Below, one piece after another: positions 32,591-43,636 of a stretch of 64,000 nucleotides of DNA (positions within the stretch are counted from its first letter, which is position 1; each line of letters starts with the position of its first letter). Both the position numbers and the translations under genes were made by a program. The stretch spans positions 4,464,501 to 4,528,500 of the forward strand of contig NC_134035.1 in NCBI RefSeq assembly GCF_964204645.1, in the 5' to 3' direction. Source of the DNA: Tubulanus polymorphus. Its lineage: Eukaryota > Nemertea > Palaeonemertea > Tubulaniformes > Tubulanidae. The notes beneath the pieces are model-generated. The model saw only the letters and a list, made by a program, of their open reading frames with translations, ran no database searches and was not told where the DNA came from.

Positions 32591-32963
32591 ACTGTGGTTG
32601 TTTGCTGGCAGGAGCGGTTCGTCTTGTCCAGGATACATTACATTACATGTTTGTGTAAGTTGAAATTATATTTGACCAGTTTAATTTTTCATGAATGTAT
32701 ACGTCGCTAATTCATCTATAATTGTTCGAGTATTATTTACATTTATTGCAGAAAGCGTACTGAACTGACGGTCGGACCGTGGCTGTTCGTTGGTGGGAGC
32801 TGTTCTTCGCTGGGAGTAGAATAGGACCCAAGTGTAAGTTGAAATGAGTTTAATTTATAAATTTACACTTCATGTGTATTCATCAAAGATATTGTTCGAG
32901 TTTTATTTACATTTATTATAGAATGACTTCAGACTGTTTGTTGATGGGAGGGGTCCTATATTT
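32591..32963 (+). other. Three tandem exon-like units
   Basis: Segments 32591-32654, 32752-32833 and 32932-32963 each have an AG acceptor-like start and a GTAAGTTGAAAT or GTGAGTTGAAAT donor-like end. Two share the upstream ATTGTTCGAGTATTATTTACA-type sequence. Their cores are similar (TGTTTGCTGGCAGGAGC; TGTTCGTTGGTGGGAGC; TGTTTGTTGATGGGAGG). No common open frame runs through them, so duplicated noncoding exons are more likely than protein exons. Confidence 0.45.
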
Positions 32964-33096
32964 GTGAGTTGAAATTACATTTGGCCAGTTGTGGTTGGGA
33001 AGGCTATAGGTACTTTTCCGACTTAATCATTTCGATAATTGACTGAAATGTTATGGGAGACTCAGATAACCGTAGAAAGCGTTTATATCCAACTCC

Positions 33097-33111
33097 TATA
33101 TATATATATGT

Positions 33112-33175
<64 letters not shown>
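33097..33175. repeat. TA microsatellite
   Basis: About 79 bp of alternating TA with two short interruptions (TGTATACATA), lying at the start of segmental copy 1. Confidence 0.95.
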
Positions 33176-33178
<3 letters not shown>

Positions 33179-33252
33179 GAATTTATTCAAATATTTGGAA
33201 CAATTTCGCAGTTAAGATATTTTATATGAATGAGCTGGGTTAGTCTGGTTTA

Positions 33253-34494
33253 GTCTTATTAAAATGACTCGAAACGTAAGAGCATCTCCGCGATAACTGC
33301 TGCGAATTGAACGCTGAAATTTCTCATGAATAACCAGTGGGTGGGCGAGCAGAGAGTTATCGTGGCGGATTTTTGATTAATCCCCTCATTTTCGTGGGCT
33401 GGGGCGTGGGAAATTTTGTATTGCTCGGATCAATGAATGAGTCACTAGCGCTAGTGGCGCAGTGTTTAGTGAACTATCGGAGATGTCTATTACTAATTAA
33501 ATTTGTCAGTTTATGGATAAAAAATATAAATATAAAATATAAATCTATTCCGACGTATTTGAAATCTAAATGCTCATTTTTTGCAAGCCAGTGGTTATAT
33601 TGATGAAAAAACTTTACTTCTGATGTGCGGACGATTGCTCCACTGTACTAATTTGCGTAATAGAACACCGATCAGATAAACCAGATTTCTTAACCCTTTC
33701 AAGGCTGACTTATTAATACCCTATAGTGCTGGAGATAGTTTGAAAATTTTGAATAATTCCACCCTAATGTGTTGAACAAAGGGAATACCACTATAGTGAG
33801 TCTACACCGCAGCGTGGTGTGTCGCTAGATACTGATATTTCACTTTGACAGGTTTTCAGTTTGACAGGTACTGCCATCTTTCAAGAGAGATAATTACTAA
33901 TTATATCAATACACCGCAGTGCGGTGTGCTTGCTAAATCCATCACTGATTTATACACTGCACTGAAAGGGTTAAGCATATAATCATAAAATGTATGGCTT
34001 CAATAACGCCTTCAGCGCTGCAGGCTCTGTGGTTTATGACCATACCTGCTCTACAGATGTTCATCTGGTGACCGGCGCTGGCTGGCTGGTCGGACGTCAA
34101 GGTTGATGCCGTGAGGTGGACAAACTACAGACGCTTGCCTATGCGGCTCCTAACGGCAGGGAATATCTGTCTTGATACAAATTTTAGCTAGTAGTGCATC
34201 ATCAACACAACTACGGGTGGATATTGTGACCAATTAGATATGAGAAATGAAAAACAATTTTGCGTTTGGTAAATCCCAAAATTGAAGAACTGACTGAGTT
34301 AACCGATTGTAAGTCAAGCCGGGCACGAAATGTTTTTCTGATGAAAGCATGAAGGACTAAAAGAATTTTTTTGAATTTAATGAATTTTGCAGAATGGGGG
34401 AGGGAGAATCCGTGCTCAAAGTCATTTTAAAATATCTTGGCTATGCAAAGTACTTTACCTGACGCTTAGACTTCACAAGGCCCATTGGCCTCTA
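33253..34494. mobile_element. 1.2-kb insertion in segmental copy 1
   Basis: The duplicated sequence GTCTGGTTTTATGTAGCTA is continuous in copy 2 (38290-38306) but split here after GTCTGGTTT near 33252 and resumed at TTTTATGTAGCTAGTC near 34495. The insert has no RT or transposase frame. It carries a TTAA-flanked miniature element (33694-33970). Its class is unknown. Confidence 0.6.
33694..33970. mobile_element. TTAA-flanked miniature element, piggyBac-like
   Basis: It begins CCCTTTCAAGGCTG and ends CTGCACTGAAAGGG, with TTAA at 33690-33693 and again at 33971-33974. TTAA duplication and CCCTTT ends are characteristic of piggyBac elements. At 277 bp it cannot encode a transposase. Two CACCGCA/GCGGTGT palindromes lie inside. 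Confidence 0.75.
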
Positions 34495-34649
34495 GTTTTA
34501 TGTAGCTAGTCGCGCTTTACTGTGTCATATCGCATTTAATACCGCCCAATTGACCACATTATAACAAATCTCAGGTTTCGGACTTGACCTATCGATTTGA
34601 ACCAGCTCTTGATTCTAAACGATTCAGTAAAATGTGTTTCTTTTTTCAG

Positions 34650-35067
34650 ATCTGCCATTCATCCATTTCTCATCATCAGGACCTGATTGCTGCCATCGAC
34701 GCACTAAACTGCCTCCAAACCTTTTGAATTAATGCATGCGGCACTGCACTCAGAAATTGGTGGTGAGTAGATGTATTGTTGTTATAAATTGACTACGATG
34801 TACATGTATCGACTTAAATAAAGAATTCTAATGGTGATTGTTGCGGTTTTTTGCAGAACCTCCTCAGGACCGGATTTCTGCCTTTACATGCTGACTACCC
34901 CAATGAATAAAATACAAAGTCGACCATCCTCAAGCAGGAGCCAATTGCTGCCGATATGCGAACTAAACCACCCTGGCCCGATAGATGACTCCTGGGATCT
35001 GAGTACTGTAGCTTGGAAGTCGCATCTCGCTAGTAAGAGTCACCTCATCGAAATACATCATGAATTG
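34650..35067 (+). other. Exon-like pair in segmental copy 1
   Basis: Two exon-like blocks, 34650-34762 and 34857-35067, are bounded by TTTTTTCAG / GTGAGT and TTTTTTGCAG / GTAAGT. The second contains an open frame with TPMNKIQSRPSSSR and SWDLSTVAWKSHL. When joined, the reading frame of that second block meets a stop at the junction in the duplicate copy, so coding is doubtful. Noncoding transcript exons are a reasonable alternative. Confidence 0.4.
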
Positions 35068-35093
35068 GTAAGTAGACATTTAAACTTTAAGCC

Positions 35094-35416
35094 ACATGGT
35101 TCCCACAGTACAGGGAAATTCGGAAAAACTTGAGAATTTTGAAACAATAATTCCCAGTTTTGAAATATTCGGGAATTTTGAAAAATGTTCCTCTAATCAG
35201 GGAAATATTTGGGAAATTCATTCACATTTCACGTATTGCATTTGTCAAGGGCAACTTACTTCAACGATTTCCCTTGAGAATCACCTCAACCAGTCACCAC
35301 TAAAATATTGTATGATGATATCTGTTCATTTCCATTTGGAAAAACTGAAAAATCACCCCTATAATACTTGGGATAAACTTGGGAATTTTTAATTCATGCG
35401 ACTGTGGGAACCATGT
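35094..35416. mobile_element. Miniature element with 16-bp perfect ends
   Basis: ACATGGTTCCCACAGT at 35094-35109 is repeated inverted at 35401-35416. The inside has several GGGAAATT motifs. It is absent from segmental copy 2 at the corresponding place (about 38925). No coding capacity; superfamily not assigned. Confidence 0.75.
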
Positions 35417-35895
35417 AACAGACTTAGGTCGAATTTAAGCTTATTCAAAAAGATGGACCCTCGTCTCAGCAATCTCAGTTAATATAGACTCGATAACACT
35501 TCTCTAAACTTGAATTTATTTTTTTACCATTGATTAGCGTTAAGGTGAATGAGTTTCATAAATTTAATGGATATTCTATCGTTGCAATGATTCTGAAATA
35601 TCATTATATTCAATTAAAAACGATAATTCGATATCAAAGGATTTGAGTTAAGAGGAGTTTTAATGTATAGCGATTTATCGTGTAAAAGCGAACTTATGAT
35701 TTATTCCATGAAACCGTATTAAGAAATTCTACTTGTATAGATGTACGGTTCCGAGTCCAGAGATAACATCAAATGGTAGTTTTAAAACATACAACAGATA
35801 TCACCTTTTCTCAGGAGACTCGAGGAGGTTAGCTCGGTGGGCACAGGATGGCGCTCCGGGCCACCGGCGATTTCATTTTAACGACTGACTTTTTA

Positions 35896-38128
35896 GCCCA
35901 CTTGGGACTTTAGTCCCAGCGGGCTATTGTGTTCACTTTTCGTCCGTTTGTCCGTCCGTCCGTAGACGGAATCCAGTTATTTTGGGAAGTTTTGAAGACA
36001 TTTCAAGGTAATGTCTTTATATTTGGTTTATACATGTATCTATCCTAGACACATCTTCAGCCCAAAAACTGGCCCTGTCAGATTCAAGATGGCCGACTGG
36101 CAGCCATTGTTGTTCGCCAAAATCAGCACTTTACACGTTTTTGGTTTACCTTTGTCAGCGATATGAAGTTGGCATTGAGCCAATCCATGTAAAATCGCGG
36201 TACGTTTTTTTATGTGAGCATTTGTTTCATTGGTTCTCGGCTTGAACGACGTATAATCGATGCGATTGAAGACATGGCGAACCTCCGTCGATGACATGGT
36301 CAACATTGTAAAAATTCGACGAATAACTGTTTTTGGCGGGAAAATTCTTAGCTCTCGCGTATAAAATTGCAATGACCTCGATTAGGGGGCGTTGTCTCTA
36401 TGAGCGAATGTGATAGGCTGTTTTTGGTATATACGGGGAATTTCCGGCGCTACTAAAATAATTATGGGAAAGCCATAGAATAGCTAACGTTTCATTGGAC
36501 TAATGCTCATTACTGGTGAGAATGTAATTATTATCCGCCAAAGGTATTGTTTCATTTTAATACCCGGTGATTGATTTGATTGAGATTGAAGTGTAAGCGA
36601 ACATTCACTTACACAAGGCCTCCACGTGCGCGCGGAAATCATTAGATTAGACTGTTGCACACACTAACACACGCGCATACAGTATACACTACTATAGTGA
36701 TACTGTAACGCTGCTTGCTGGCGCATTTGACATTTCATCAGCAGAAGATGAGCGCTGTGTTTTCTGTTTGATTGAATTTGTAATAAATTGTAATTTCTTG
36801 TGACCTGAAAATACTAAGCAGCAAACTATAGGTATAGGTCGAGGTCTGAATATTGTAGTGGTAAATTCCAGGATTTAAGACGATCTAATACGCCGATTTC
36901 TTACTGCACCGGTATTTTAACTTCCGCGGCCATACATTCAGCCATCCTCTGATATGTGACATCATATAAATTTTATTTGTATTTTTTTTTTCATATTATG
37001 AAAAAATATTTCTTTGAAAATATAAAATAGTTTCCATGCCGCGCTTACCTGTACCCTACGAAATTTTGGATGTAGACCGTAAACAAATGTATATCTTTGG
37101 TCTTATTTGACTACAAAATAATCCTTTAAGAACGATAAAATACTTTATTTATAAAATACTATATTTAAACTTGTAGAAATTTGAATTGTCACGAATTAAA
37201 AAGATTTTTCAAGCAATGCCCTTACCCCAAAAAACCTCTAGCTTTCAAGGTAAACCACACTTTGCCCATGGGCAATTTATTGAAGTTTTCGAGGGAAATT
37301 TTGAAGACGCTATTATCAATTACCTTGATCGTTTGTATTTATTTGTATCCCCAAGGGCCCATCAGCATGAGAAAGATTGGGTCGATCGGACTCTAGATGG
37401 TTGTCCTGTGACCTTTTATGTGCCCAAAAATATCAATTTTGGCCTGAATTTTGAGTCCTGTAGCTTCCTAATGGTTTGCCATTTTTCATTGCAATTTGTG
37501 ATGGGTATTCTTTGGAAAGGGATCTCTCATACCCGAGACAGGTATATTTGATCAGGCAATTATGACGCAATTGGCGGCCATCTTGGTGTCATTAGTACTC
37601 ATTCGTAGGTGGAAAATGTTTCCACATTATATTGATACTTAAGCATATTTTGTTACCACAATCGCTTGGAAAGTTGTAGCTCATGACATGGTCTATGATC
37701 GTGGTGAGTTTCAAGGTCATTGGTTTTTGTATATGGCCACCAGGAGGTGTTGAACAATACAATAACTTAGTATTTATATATTATATTCGTACCTATGCAT
37801 ATTTTGTAACCACAATCAATTGTAAAGTTGTAGCTCATGACATGGTCTATGATTGTGGTGAGTTTCAAGGACATTAGTTATTCTATGTGGTCACCAGGGG
37901 GCGTTGAATAGTAGAATTACTTAGTATTTCCATATCATATTGGTAACTAGGCATATTTTGTTACCACATTCAATTGCAAAATTGTAGCTGCTGACATGTT
38001 CTATGATTGTTGTGAGTTTCAAGGTCATTGTATTTTTCATGGATGGGGCGTTGAATATTGAAATTGTTAGATTGTTGAGCATCTGAAACCACTTCCCAAG
38101 TGGGCATGGTGTCCCTGGATCCCTAATT
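35896..38128. mobile_element. 2.2-kb element with GCCCACTTGGGA ends
   Basis: It starts GCCCACTTGGGACTTTAGTC and ends with the inverse of that motif (TTCCCAAGTGGGCATGG at about 38092-38108), followed by 20 bp. Copy 2 of the segmental duplication has the empty site (ACTTTATACTAACTGGG, 39360), so the borders are known to within a few bases. No transposase is visible; a minus-strand 110-codon frame at 36040-36372 has no recognised domain. Contains CCGT repeats (35941-35965) and an internal 154-bp tandem repeat. Confidence 0.7.
37612..38055. repeat. 154-bp tandem repeat, three copies
   Basis: GTTGTAGCTCATGACATGGT occurs near 37673 and 37827, and a diverged form (ATTGTAGCTGCTGACATG) near 37980, each followed by CTATGATYGTGGTGAGTTTC and a CACCAGG-type block. 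Spacing is 153-154 bp. The repeats lie inside the 2.2-kb element. Confidence 0.85.
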
Positions 38129-38204
38129 ACTAACTGGGTTTTCTGTTTTTCGCAACCAACCAGATGGTCAACTCGTTCACTTATGGGGACTTGTAGAATA
38201 TCTG

Positions 38205-39430
38205 ATACATTATATCCAACTCATATATTTGAAATTTATTCTGAACAATTTTGCAGTTAAGATATTCCTATATGAATGAGCAGGGTCAGTCTGGTTTTAT
38301 GTAGCTAATGGCGCTTCAGTGTCATATTGCATTTTAAACTGCTCAATGAACCGCATTATGACAAAACCTACTCGGTCTCCGGGAAATACTCAGTCATCTG
38401 GATTTGACCCATCGATTTGAACCAGATCTTGATTCTAAACGATTCAGTGTATATGCATTTTTTTTTTCAGATCAGCCATTACTCCACCTGATAGCTGCCA
38501 TCGACGACACTGTTGATTCCAGACCTTTCGAATTAGTGCATGCGGCACTCCACACCGAAATCGGTGGTCAGTAGATTTATTGTTGTTATAAGTTGACTAC
38601 AATGTACATGTATCGACTTAAATAAAAGATTCTAATGGTGATTGTTGCGGTTTTTTGCAGAACCTCCTCAGGACCGGATTGCTGCCATTACGTGCTGACT
38701 ACCCCGATGAATAAAATACAAAGTCGACCATCCTCACCCAGGAGCCGATTGCTGCCGATATGCGAACTAAACCAACCTGGCCTGATAGATCACTCCTGGG
38801 ATCTGAGTACTGTAGCTTGGAAGTCGCATCTCGCAAGTATGAGTTACCTCATCGAAATACGTGAAGCGCACATGAAGATCTATGAAGCTCTCAACTCATG
38901 AATTGGCAAGTAGACATTTCAACTTGTAAAGACGACTTGTAATTCACTAATAACCGGTTCAATCGTCCGAGACGTACAAACAGTGCCAGAGTTCAATTAC
39001 ACGTCACAGCTCAATTGTACATTAAATTTATGAAACATTTGAATGCGTTTTACTTCCTAAATTTTGTAAAATACGTTTTATCTCAAATATCTGATCGGTC
39101 AAGGACGATTAACCGAGTTATAACTGAATTGTTGGTTACATGATCAGGTTTGACTATTTCACGGAATGGCTTCCTATCTTTATTATGATGTACGGTTCCG
39201 GGTCCGAAGAGACGTCAAATGGTAGTTTTAAAATATGCAACAGATGTCACCTTCGCTCATTTACACTTGTCGTAGAGTTTTCTCAGGAGACTTGAGGTGG
39301 TTAGCTCGGTGGGCACAGGATGGCGCTCCGGCCCACCGGCGAATTCATTTTAACGAGTGACTTTATACTAACTGGGTTTTCTGCTATTTGTGACCAATCA
39401 GATGATCAACTCGTTCACTGGACCCAAACT
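38205..39430. repeat. Segmental duplication, copy 2 (insertion-free)
   Basis: Same order as copy 1, without the insertions at 33253, 35094 and 35896. It has one extra block (GAAGCGCACATGAAGATCTA, 38862) within the second exon-like segment. The two copies differ by scattered substitutions, so the duplication is not very recent. Confidence 0.8.
38471..38905 (+). other. Exon-like pair in segmental copy 2
   Basis: Blocks 38471-38566 and 38661-38905 match the pair in copy 1. The first has one open frame (LLHLIAAIDDTVDSRPFELV) that, joined to the second, reads EPPQDRIAAITC and then stops; copy 1 has the same ending but a frame break in its first block. The donor after the second block is GCAAGT here and GTAAGT in copy 1. 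This could be a short peptide gene or a noncoding RNA. Confidence 0.4.
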
Positions 39431-39976
39431 CCTTGCCGCTACAGTCAACCTCGCTGCTTAAGTCATCGCATTCCAAATTTCAAATGTATGGGAGAAAGTA
39501 AAAGACAAGTTGCTTCCAAATATTTCTATTAAAGATAAAAATTTTGCATGCCTGGTCAATATTTCCAAAAATTCCTGTAAAAGTAAAAATAAACACCTAC
39601 TCTCTGAGAAACAAGGTATCATTTTTTGGCTTTTGCGAGGTTGATTGTAGTTTTCCCTGTTAGATGATGAGACGGAGAAATGAAATAAAACTGTTCTGCG
39701 TTTGGCCCTTTCTGATATCCAGTGACGAATCGACGGCTGCAAGAAGATATACCATTGCTGAAATCGTGTTTGATTTTTATTTGAACTTTGTGAAATTTTG
39801 AATAAAATTGACGTGCAAATCATTTTGCTGTGTGTCAAGTTTGTCATTTTTCGGTCAAATCTGCGACAAGTGTAAATTCGAGTCTCTATATTAATTCTTG
39901 CCCAGTCACATGTGTAAAACCCAGCTCAACATATTGAATTTAAGCTGCCATTGACCTGACGCAATAAGATAACAAA
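39431..39976. other. No gene recognised
   Basis: A 129-codon minus-strand frame (39458-39847) is open but has no recognised domain and no repeated counterpart. I do not call it. Confidence 0.35.
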
Positions 39977-40320
39977 TTTATCACTTGATAATCCGTGGTT
40001 ACAAAAAAGTGACATTTGTTGCGTTATCATAACTACCAGCATGTCAAATTGGGATGCTCTAAGGAAGGTCTGTCAATCTGCTCGTGCAGTAGGACTTCTC
40101 CGATGCTGCTGCTGTGTTCCAATATATTTGACATTGTCATGTTTGGTAAGTCCCGAAATAGTCAAACCAGTTTATCACTTGATAATCGGTGGTTATAAAA
40201 AAGTGACATTTGATGCGTTATCATAACTACCAGCATGTCATATTGGGATGCTCTAAGGACGCTCTGTCCCGATATATTTGACATTGTCATGTAAGTGCTG
40301 AAATAGTCAAACCAGTTTAG
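39977..40320. repeat. Tandem duplication of about 170-190 bp
   Basis: TTTATCACTTGATAATC at 39977 and 40169 starts two copies sharing AAAAAGTGACATTTG, TAACTACCAGCATGTCA, GGGATGCTCTAAGGA and ATATATTTGACATTGTCATG. The second copy lacks about 40 bp around the CTGCTGCTGTG of the first. Confidence 0.85.
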
Positions 40321-40859
40321 GTATCAATTTGTTGCTGGAAACCACCAATCAGATGTTTACCATTCCTAGTTCCAATGTGAACGAGGTTTAAGAAATCTAG
40401 CCGCCATTACGTTTACTCCTGGTAGAACTTGGAATAGTGTTTAGAATAGAGTTTATCGAAATATGAACAAAAACAATGATGTTAAGATTTGTATTTATTT
40501 ATAAATAAATATTTTACAAAAAAAGGAAATGCAGTCCCCCTCGTGTTTTGTTTTGTTTGAAAAAACAATTATAGTCCCCCCTTTCATTTCTTTCGGAAAA
40601 AAAACAAATACAGGCCCCCTTCTTTAAACCCCCCCCCCCCTGAAGGGGGGCAGGGGGGTCTCTCAGGCCCATCAATCTAATCCACGAGATGGGGGAGGAG
40701 ACCCTTTTATCTGAGATCTAATGATCAAATCAATAAGGTTTTTTGACTGGTTTCTGTGAGCTTGGCACTGGTTTCTGCGAGCTTAGTTCATGGTTTCAGC
40801 TGACTGGTCATGGTTTCATCTGTGAGACCTGCAAAAGTTTTAATGACAATGAGAAACTG
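40321..40859. other. Low-complexity and unassigned sequence
   Basis: Includes AGTCCCCC-type repeats (40533-40620) and a run of C with inverted G run (40628-40656). No gene recognised. Confidence 0.5.
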
Positions 40860-41775
40860 AGATTAAGACAAAAGCTATTTAAGTTCAAACAATCAGTTTA
40901 ATTGAAGACAAAAGAAGTTCAAACGAAGACAATGTGTATTTGTAGAAACAATGAGTTCAAACAATGAGTTTAATTGAAGACAAAAGCTATTTAAGACCAA
41001 ACAATGAGTTTAATTGAAGACCATAGCAAGTTTAACAATTAGTTTAATTAAAGACAATATGTATTTAAGTACAAACAATGAGTTTAATTGAAGACCATAG
41101 CAATTAAGTTTATTAAAGACGATTTGTATTTAAGTCCAAAAAGCTATTTAAGCTCAAACAATCTGTTTAATTGAAGACAAAAGCTATTTAAGTTCAAACA
41201 ATCAGTTTAATTGAAGACAAGACAAGTTCAAACGAAGACAATGTGTATTTATGTCGAAACGAGTTCAAACAATTAGTTTAATTGAAGACAATATGTATTT
41301 ATGTCAAAACAATTAGTTTAATTGAAGACAAAAGCTATTTAAGATCAAACAATGAGTTTAATTGAAGACCATAGCAATTAAGTTTATTAAAGACGATTTG
41401 TATGTCCAAAAAGCTATTTAAGTTCAAACAAGACAATGTGTATTGAAGACCAAACAATGAGTTCAAATGAAGACCATAGCAATTAAGTTTAAACAATTGG
41501 TTTAATTAAAGACAATATGTATTTAAGTTCAAACAATTAGTTTAATTAAAGACGATTTGTATTTAAGTCCAAACAGCTATTTAAGTTCAAACAATTAGTT
41601 TAATTGAAGACAATATGTATTTATGTCAAAACAATTAGTTTAATTGAAGACAAAAGCTATTTAAGATCAAACAATGAGTTTAATTGAAGACCATAGCAAT
41701 TAAGTTTAAACAATTAGTTTAATTAAAGACAATATGTATTTAAGACCAAACAGAGTTTGATTGAAGACAATAGCT
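40860..41775. repeat. Degenerate 40-bp tandem repeat
   Basis: The unit is close to AAGCTATTTAAGTTCAAACA followed by ATCAGTTTAATTGAAGACAA. The motif AAGCTATTTA recurs at 41141 and 41181, a 40-bp step. Variants with TATGTATTTAAG and CCATAGCAATTAAG alternate irregularly. Length is about 0.9 kb. Confidence 0.85.
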
Positions 41776-43636
41776 TATGTCATTGACACATTAAAAGTCT
41801 CTGATTCTGATGATAATAGCTAGTTATATTTCATAGTTATACTGCTCTAACTCTATTGCAACATTGTATATGCTTAAAAACTATTTTGAAAAAAGTAAAA
41901 CATACTTAAAATGTTCTCCTAGTCTTTTATACCGATCACTCGTACTCCAGAGGGCGCTCTAGAAGAATGAAGATCTCGCCCCATTTCACAGACATCCAAC
42001 GATTTCCTGAATGTAAAAATTGTTAAAAATTAAAATCAGTACAACTACATCTGGGCATTATTTGGCCAGATACTGAACTTGAACCAGTATACGGTTAAGT
42101 AGTCCCCAAGACAGCATTACACTTAAAATTTATTTCAGAATCCACTATCCCAAGTTTGGCCACAACCGGTTACAGGTTTTGAGTCCACTGTCCTATGGTT
42201 AGCTACAACCAACATGTTGCTTTGAAATAATAGATGGCGCCACCATGCCAAGGCCAGGTTCGGGTTCCTCCAAGTCCAGAATCCAAAGTTTAGCTACAAC
42301 CAACATGATGTAGTTTTAAAATGATAGATGGCGCCATCATGCCAAGTTCGGTCACTGCCGGGTTCAGGTTCAGGTTCTGTTCACATACTAATTCATTCAA
42401 TAATTTAAACAAAAACTTACCATTCATTTACACCAGAGGGCGCTGTTACGAACGGACATCAGGAGCCGCAGCAGATCCAACATGATATCCTGCATGTAGA
42501 AAAGTTATAATAGAATTACCGAATTTCCATTATAAATAATTCTGAAAACATCATCGAAAGGTTATATCTTACCGGTTCATCGTGTGTTTATTGTAACGAG
42601 ATGCTGGAATGAGTTGCAGCAGCAGTAATCATGTTTCAGTAGCAGAGATGTAAAAACAGACATCTTCACGACTCAAGTTCCAGCAGTCTAATGACCACGA
42701 TGTATTACAGACATATACAGAACATACGAACTGGGTCACGGCACACCTCGGTGTCTTGCGTCACCAGTTCACCATACACACAATTCTATACTGGCTTTGT
42801 CGAAAGTTCGGCTATGAAAAGAAACCGGTTCTTATTGTTAGCTGAGTCGGCACGGTTACCAAACAATAGCCCGGGGACCATTCACAGTAGATCAGGGACA
42901 ATCTCATGACTTACAAGCGAACCAGGGGCTGTTTCCTAATATTGACTTGACCAGGGGCCATCTCCTCAGTTCGGACATAGGTTTCATTTTGGTTTTGGTC
43001 AATTTTCCTGATCTTGGCCCCCCTCGGAAATCCTAATTTTCTATACAACAATTTTTCATAGGATCTCAAATGAACTTATCAGTGAGCAACAATTGAGACA
43101 GTTGCAGGGCTGCCAACCTCTGTAATCCGCTATCATTAAAAAGTTGAACTTTTTCAGTAACATTTCATTGAAATATGAAAGAAAATGTTCAAATTAATCA
43201 GGAATCAACGGAAAGACCCTCAGAGCAACATCTTTCATATTTCTGTATGCATCAAAAAATCATATCAGTATTTCTTGTTATAAAATAGTAACAAAAACGG
43301 AAAATCAGGAAGGCAGTTGGCAGCTCTGTAATAGCTTTGAAATAAACATCAGAAGATACGATGAATTTTCCCACATCACATGTCGCACTTATGATAAACT
43401 AAATGATGAAAAGAGGATGAATTTTCCTCAAACTTAAATTTATTGCAAGAATTTTTATAATCTTTATTTAAACCAATATGTATACGAAATATACAATCTT
43501 GTGTATCAGGTACAGGTCGCCAGCATTGGTCACTGATGGATTGCATCTAGCCTCAAGCCACGGCCGCATTCACATTAACCAGTTTTATGGACAATGCTAT
43601 GCAATTCATACACTTATATATTAATCAAAGAACTAG
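41776..43636. other. Region before the satellite
   Basis: A segment with TTAGCTACAACCAACATG and GATGGCGCCA occurs twice (about 42193-42260 and 42291-42360), a tandem pair of about 100 bp. Otherwise I see no gene, RNA or long inverted repeat. Confidence 0.45.

Larger units (their letters stand above)
33075..38200. repeat. Segmental duplication, copy 1 (with insertions)
   Basis: Blocks from TTATATCCAACTC (33081) to TCAACTCGTTCACT (38166) recur in the same order in 38205-39430. Matching blocks are 33180-33252, 34495-35090, 35740-35895 and 38129-38180. Three stretches present here and absent there are listed separately. Copy 1 is longer only because of these insertions. Confidence 0.8.

Noticed and set aside
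36040-36372. A 110-codon minus-strand frame
   Set aside because: It lies inside the 2.2-kb element, shows no recognised domain, and has no second copy to test conservation.
39458-39847. A 129-codon minus-strand frame
   Set aside because: No recognised motif, AT-rich random-looking composition, no homolog in the window.
42691-42909. A 72-codon plus-strand frame
   Set aside because: No motif and no conservation; near a low-complexity region.
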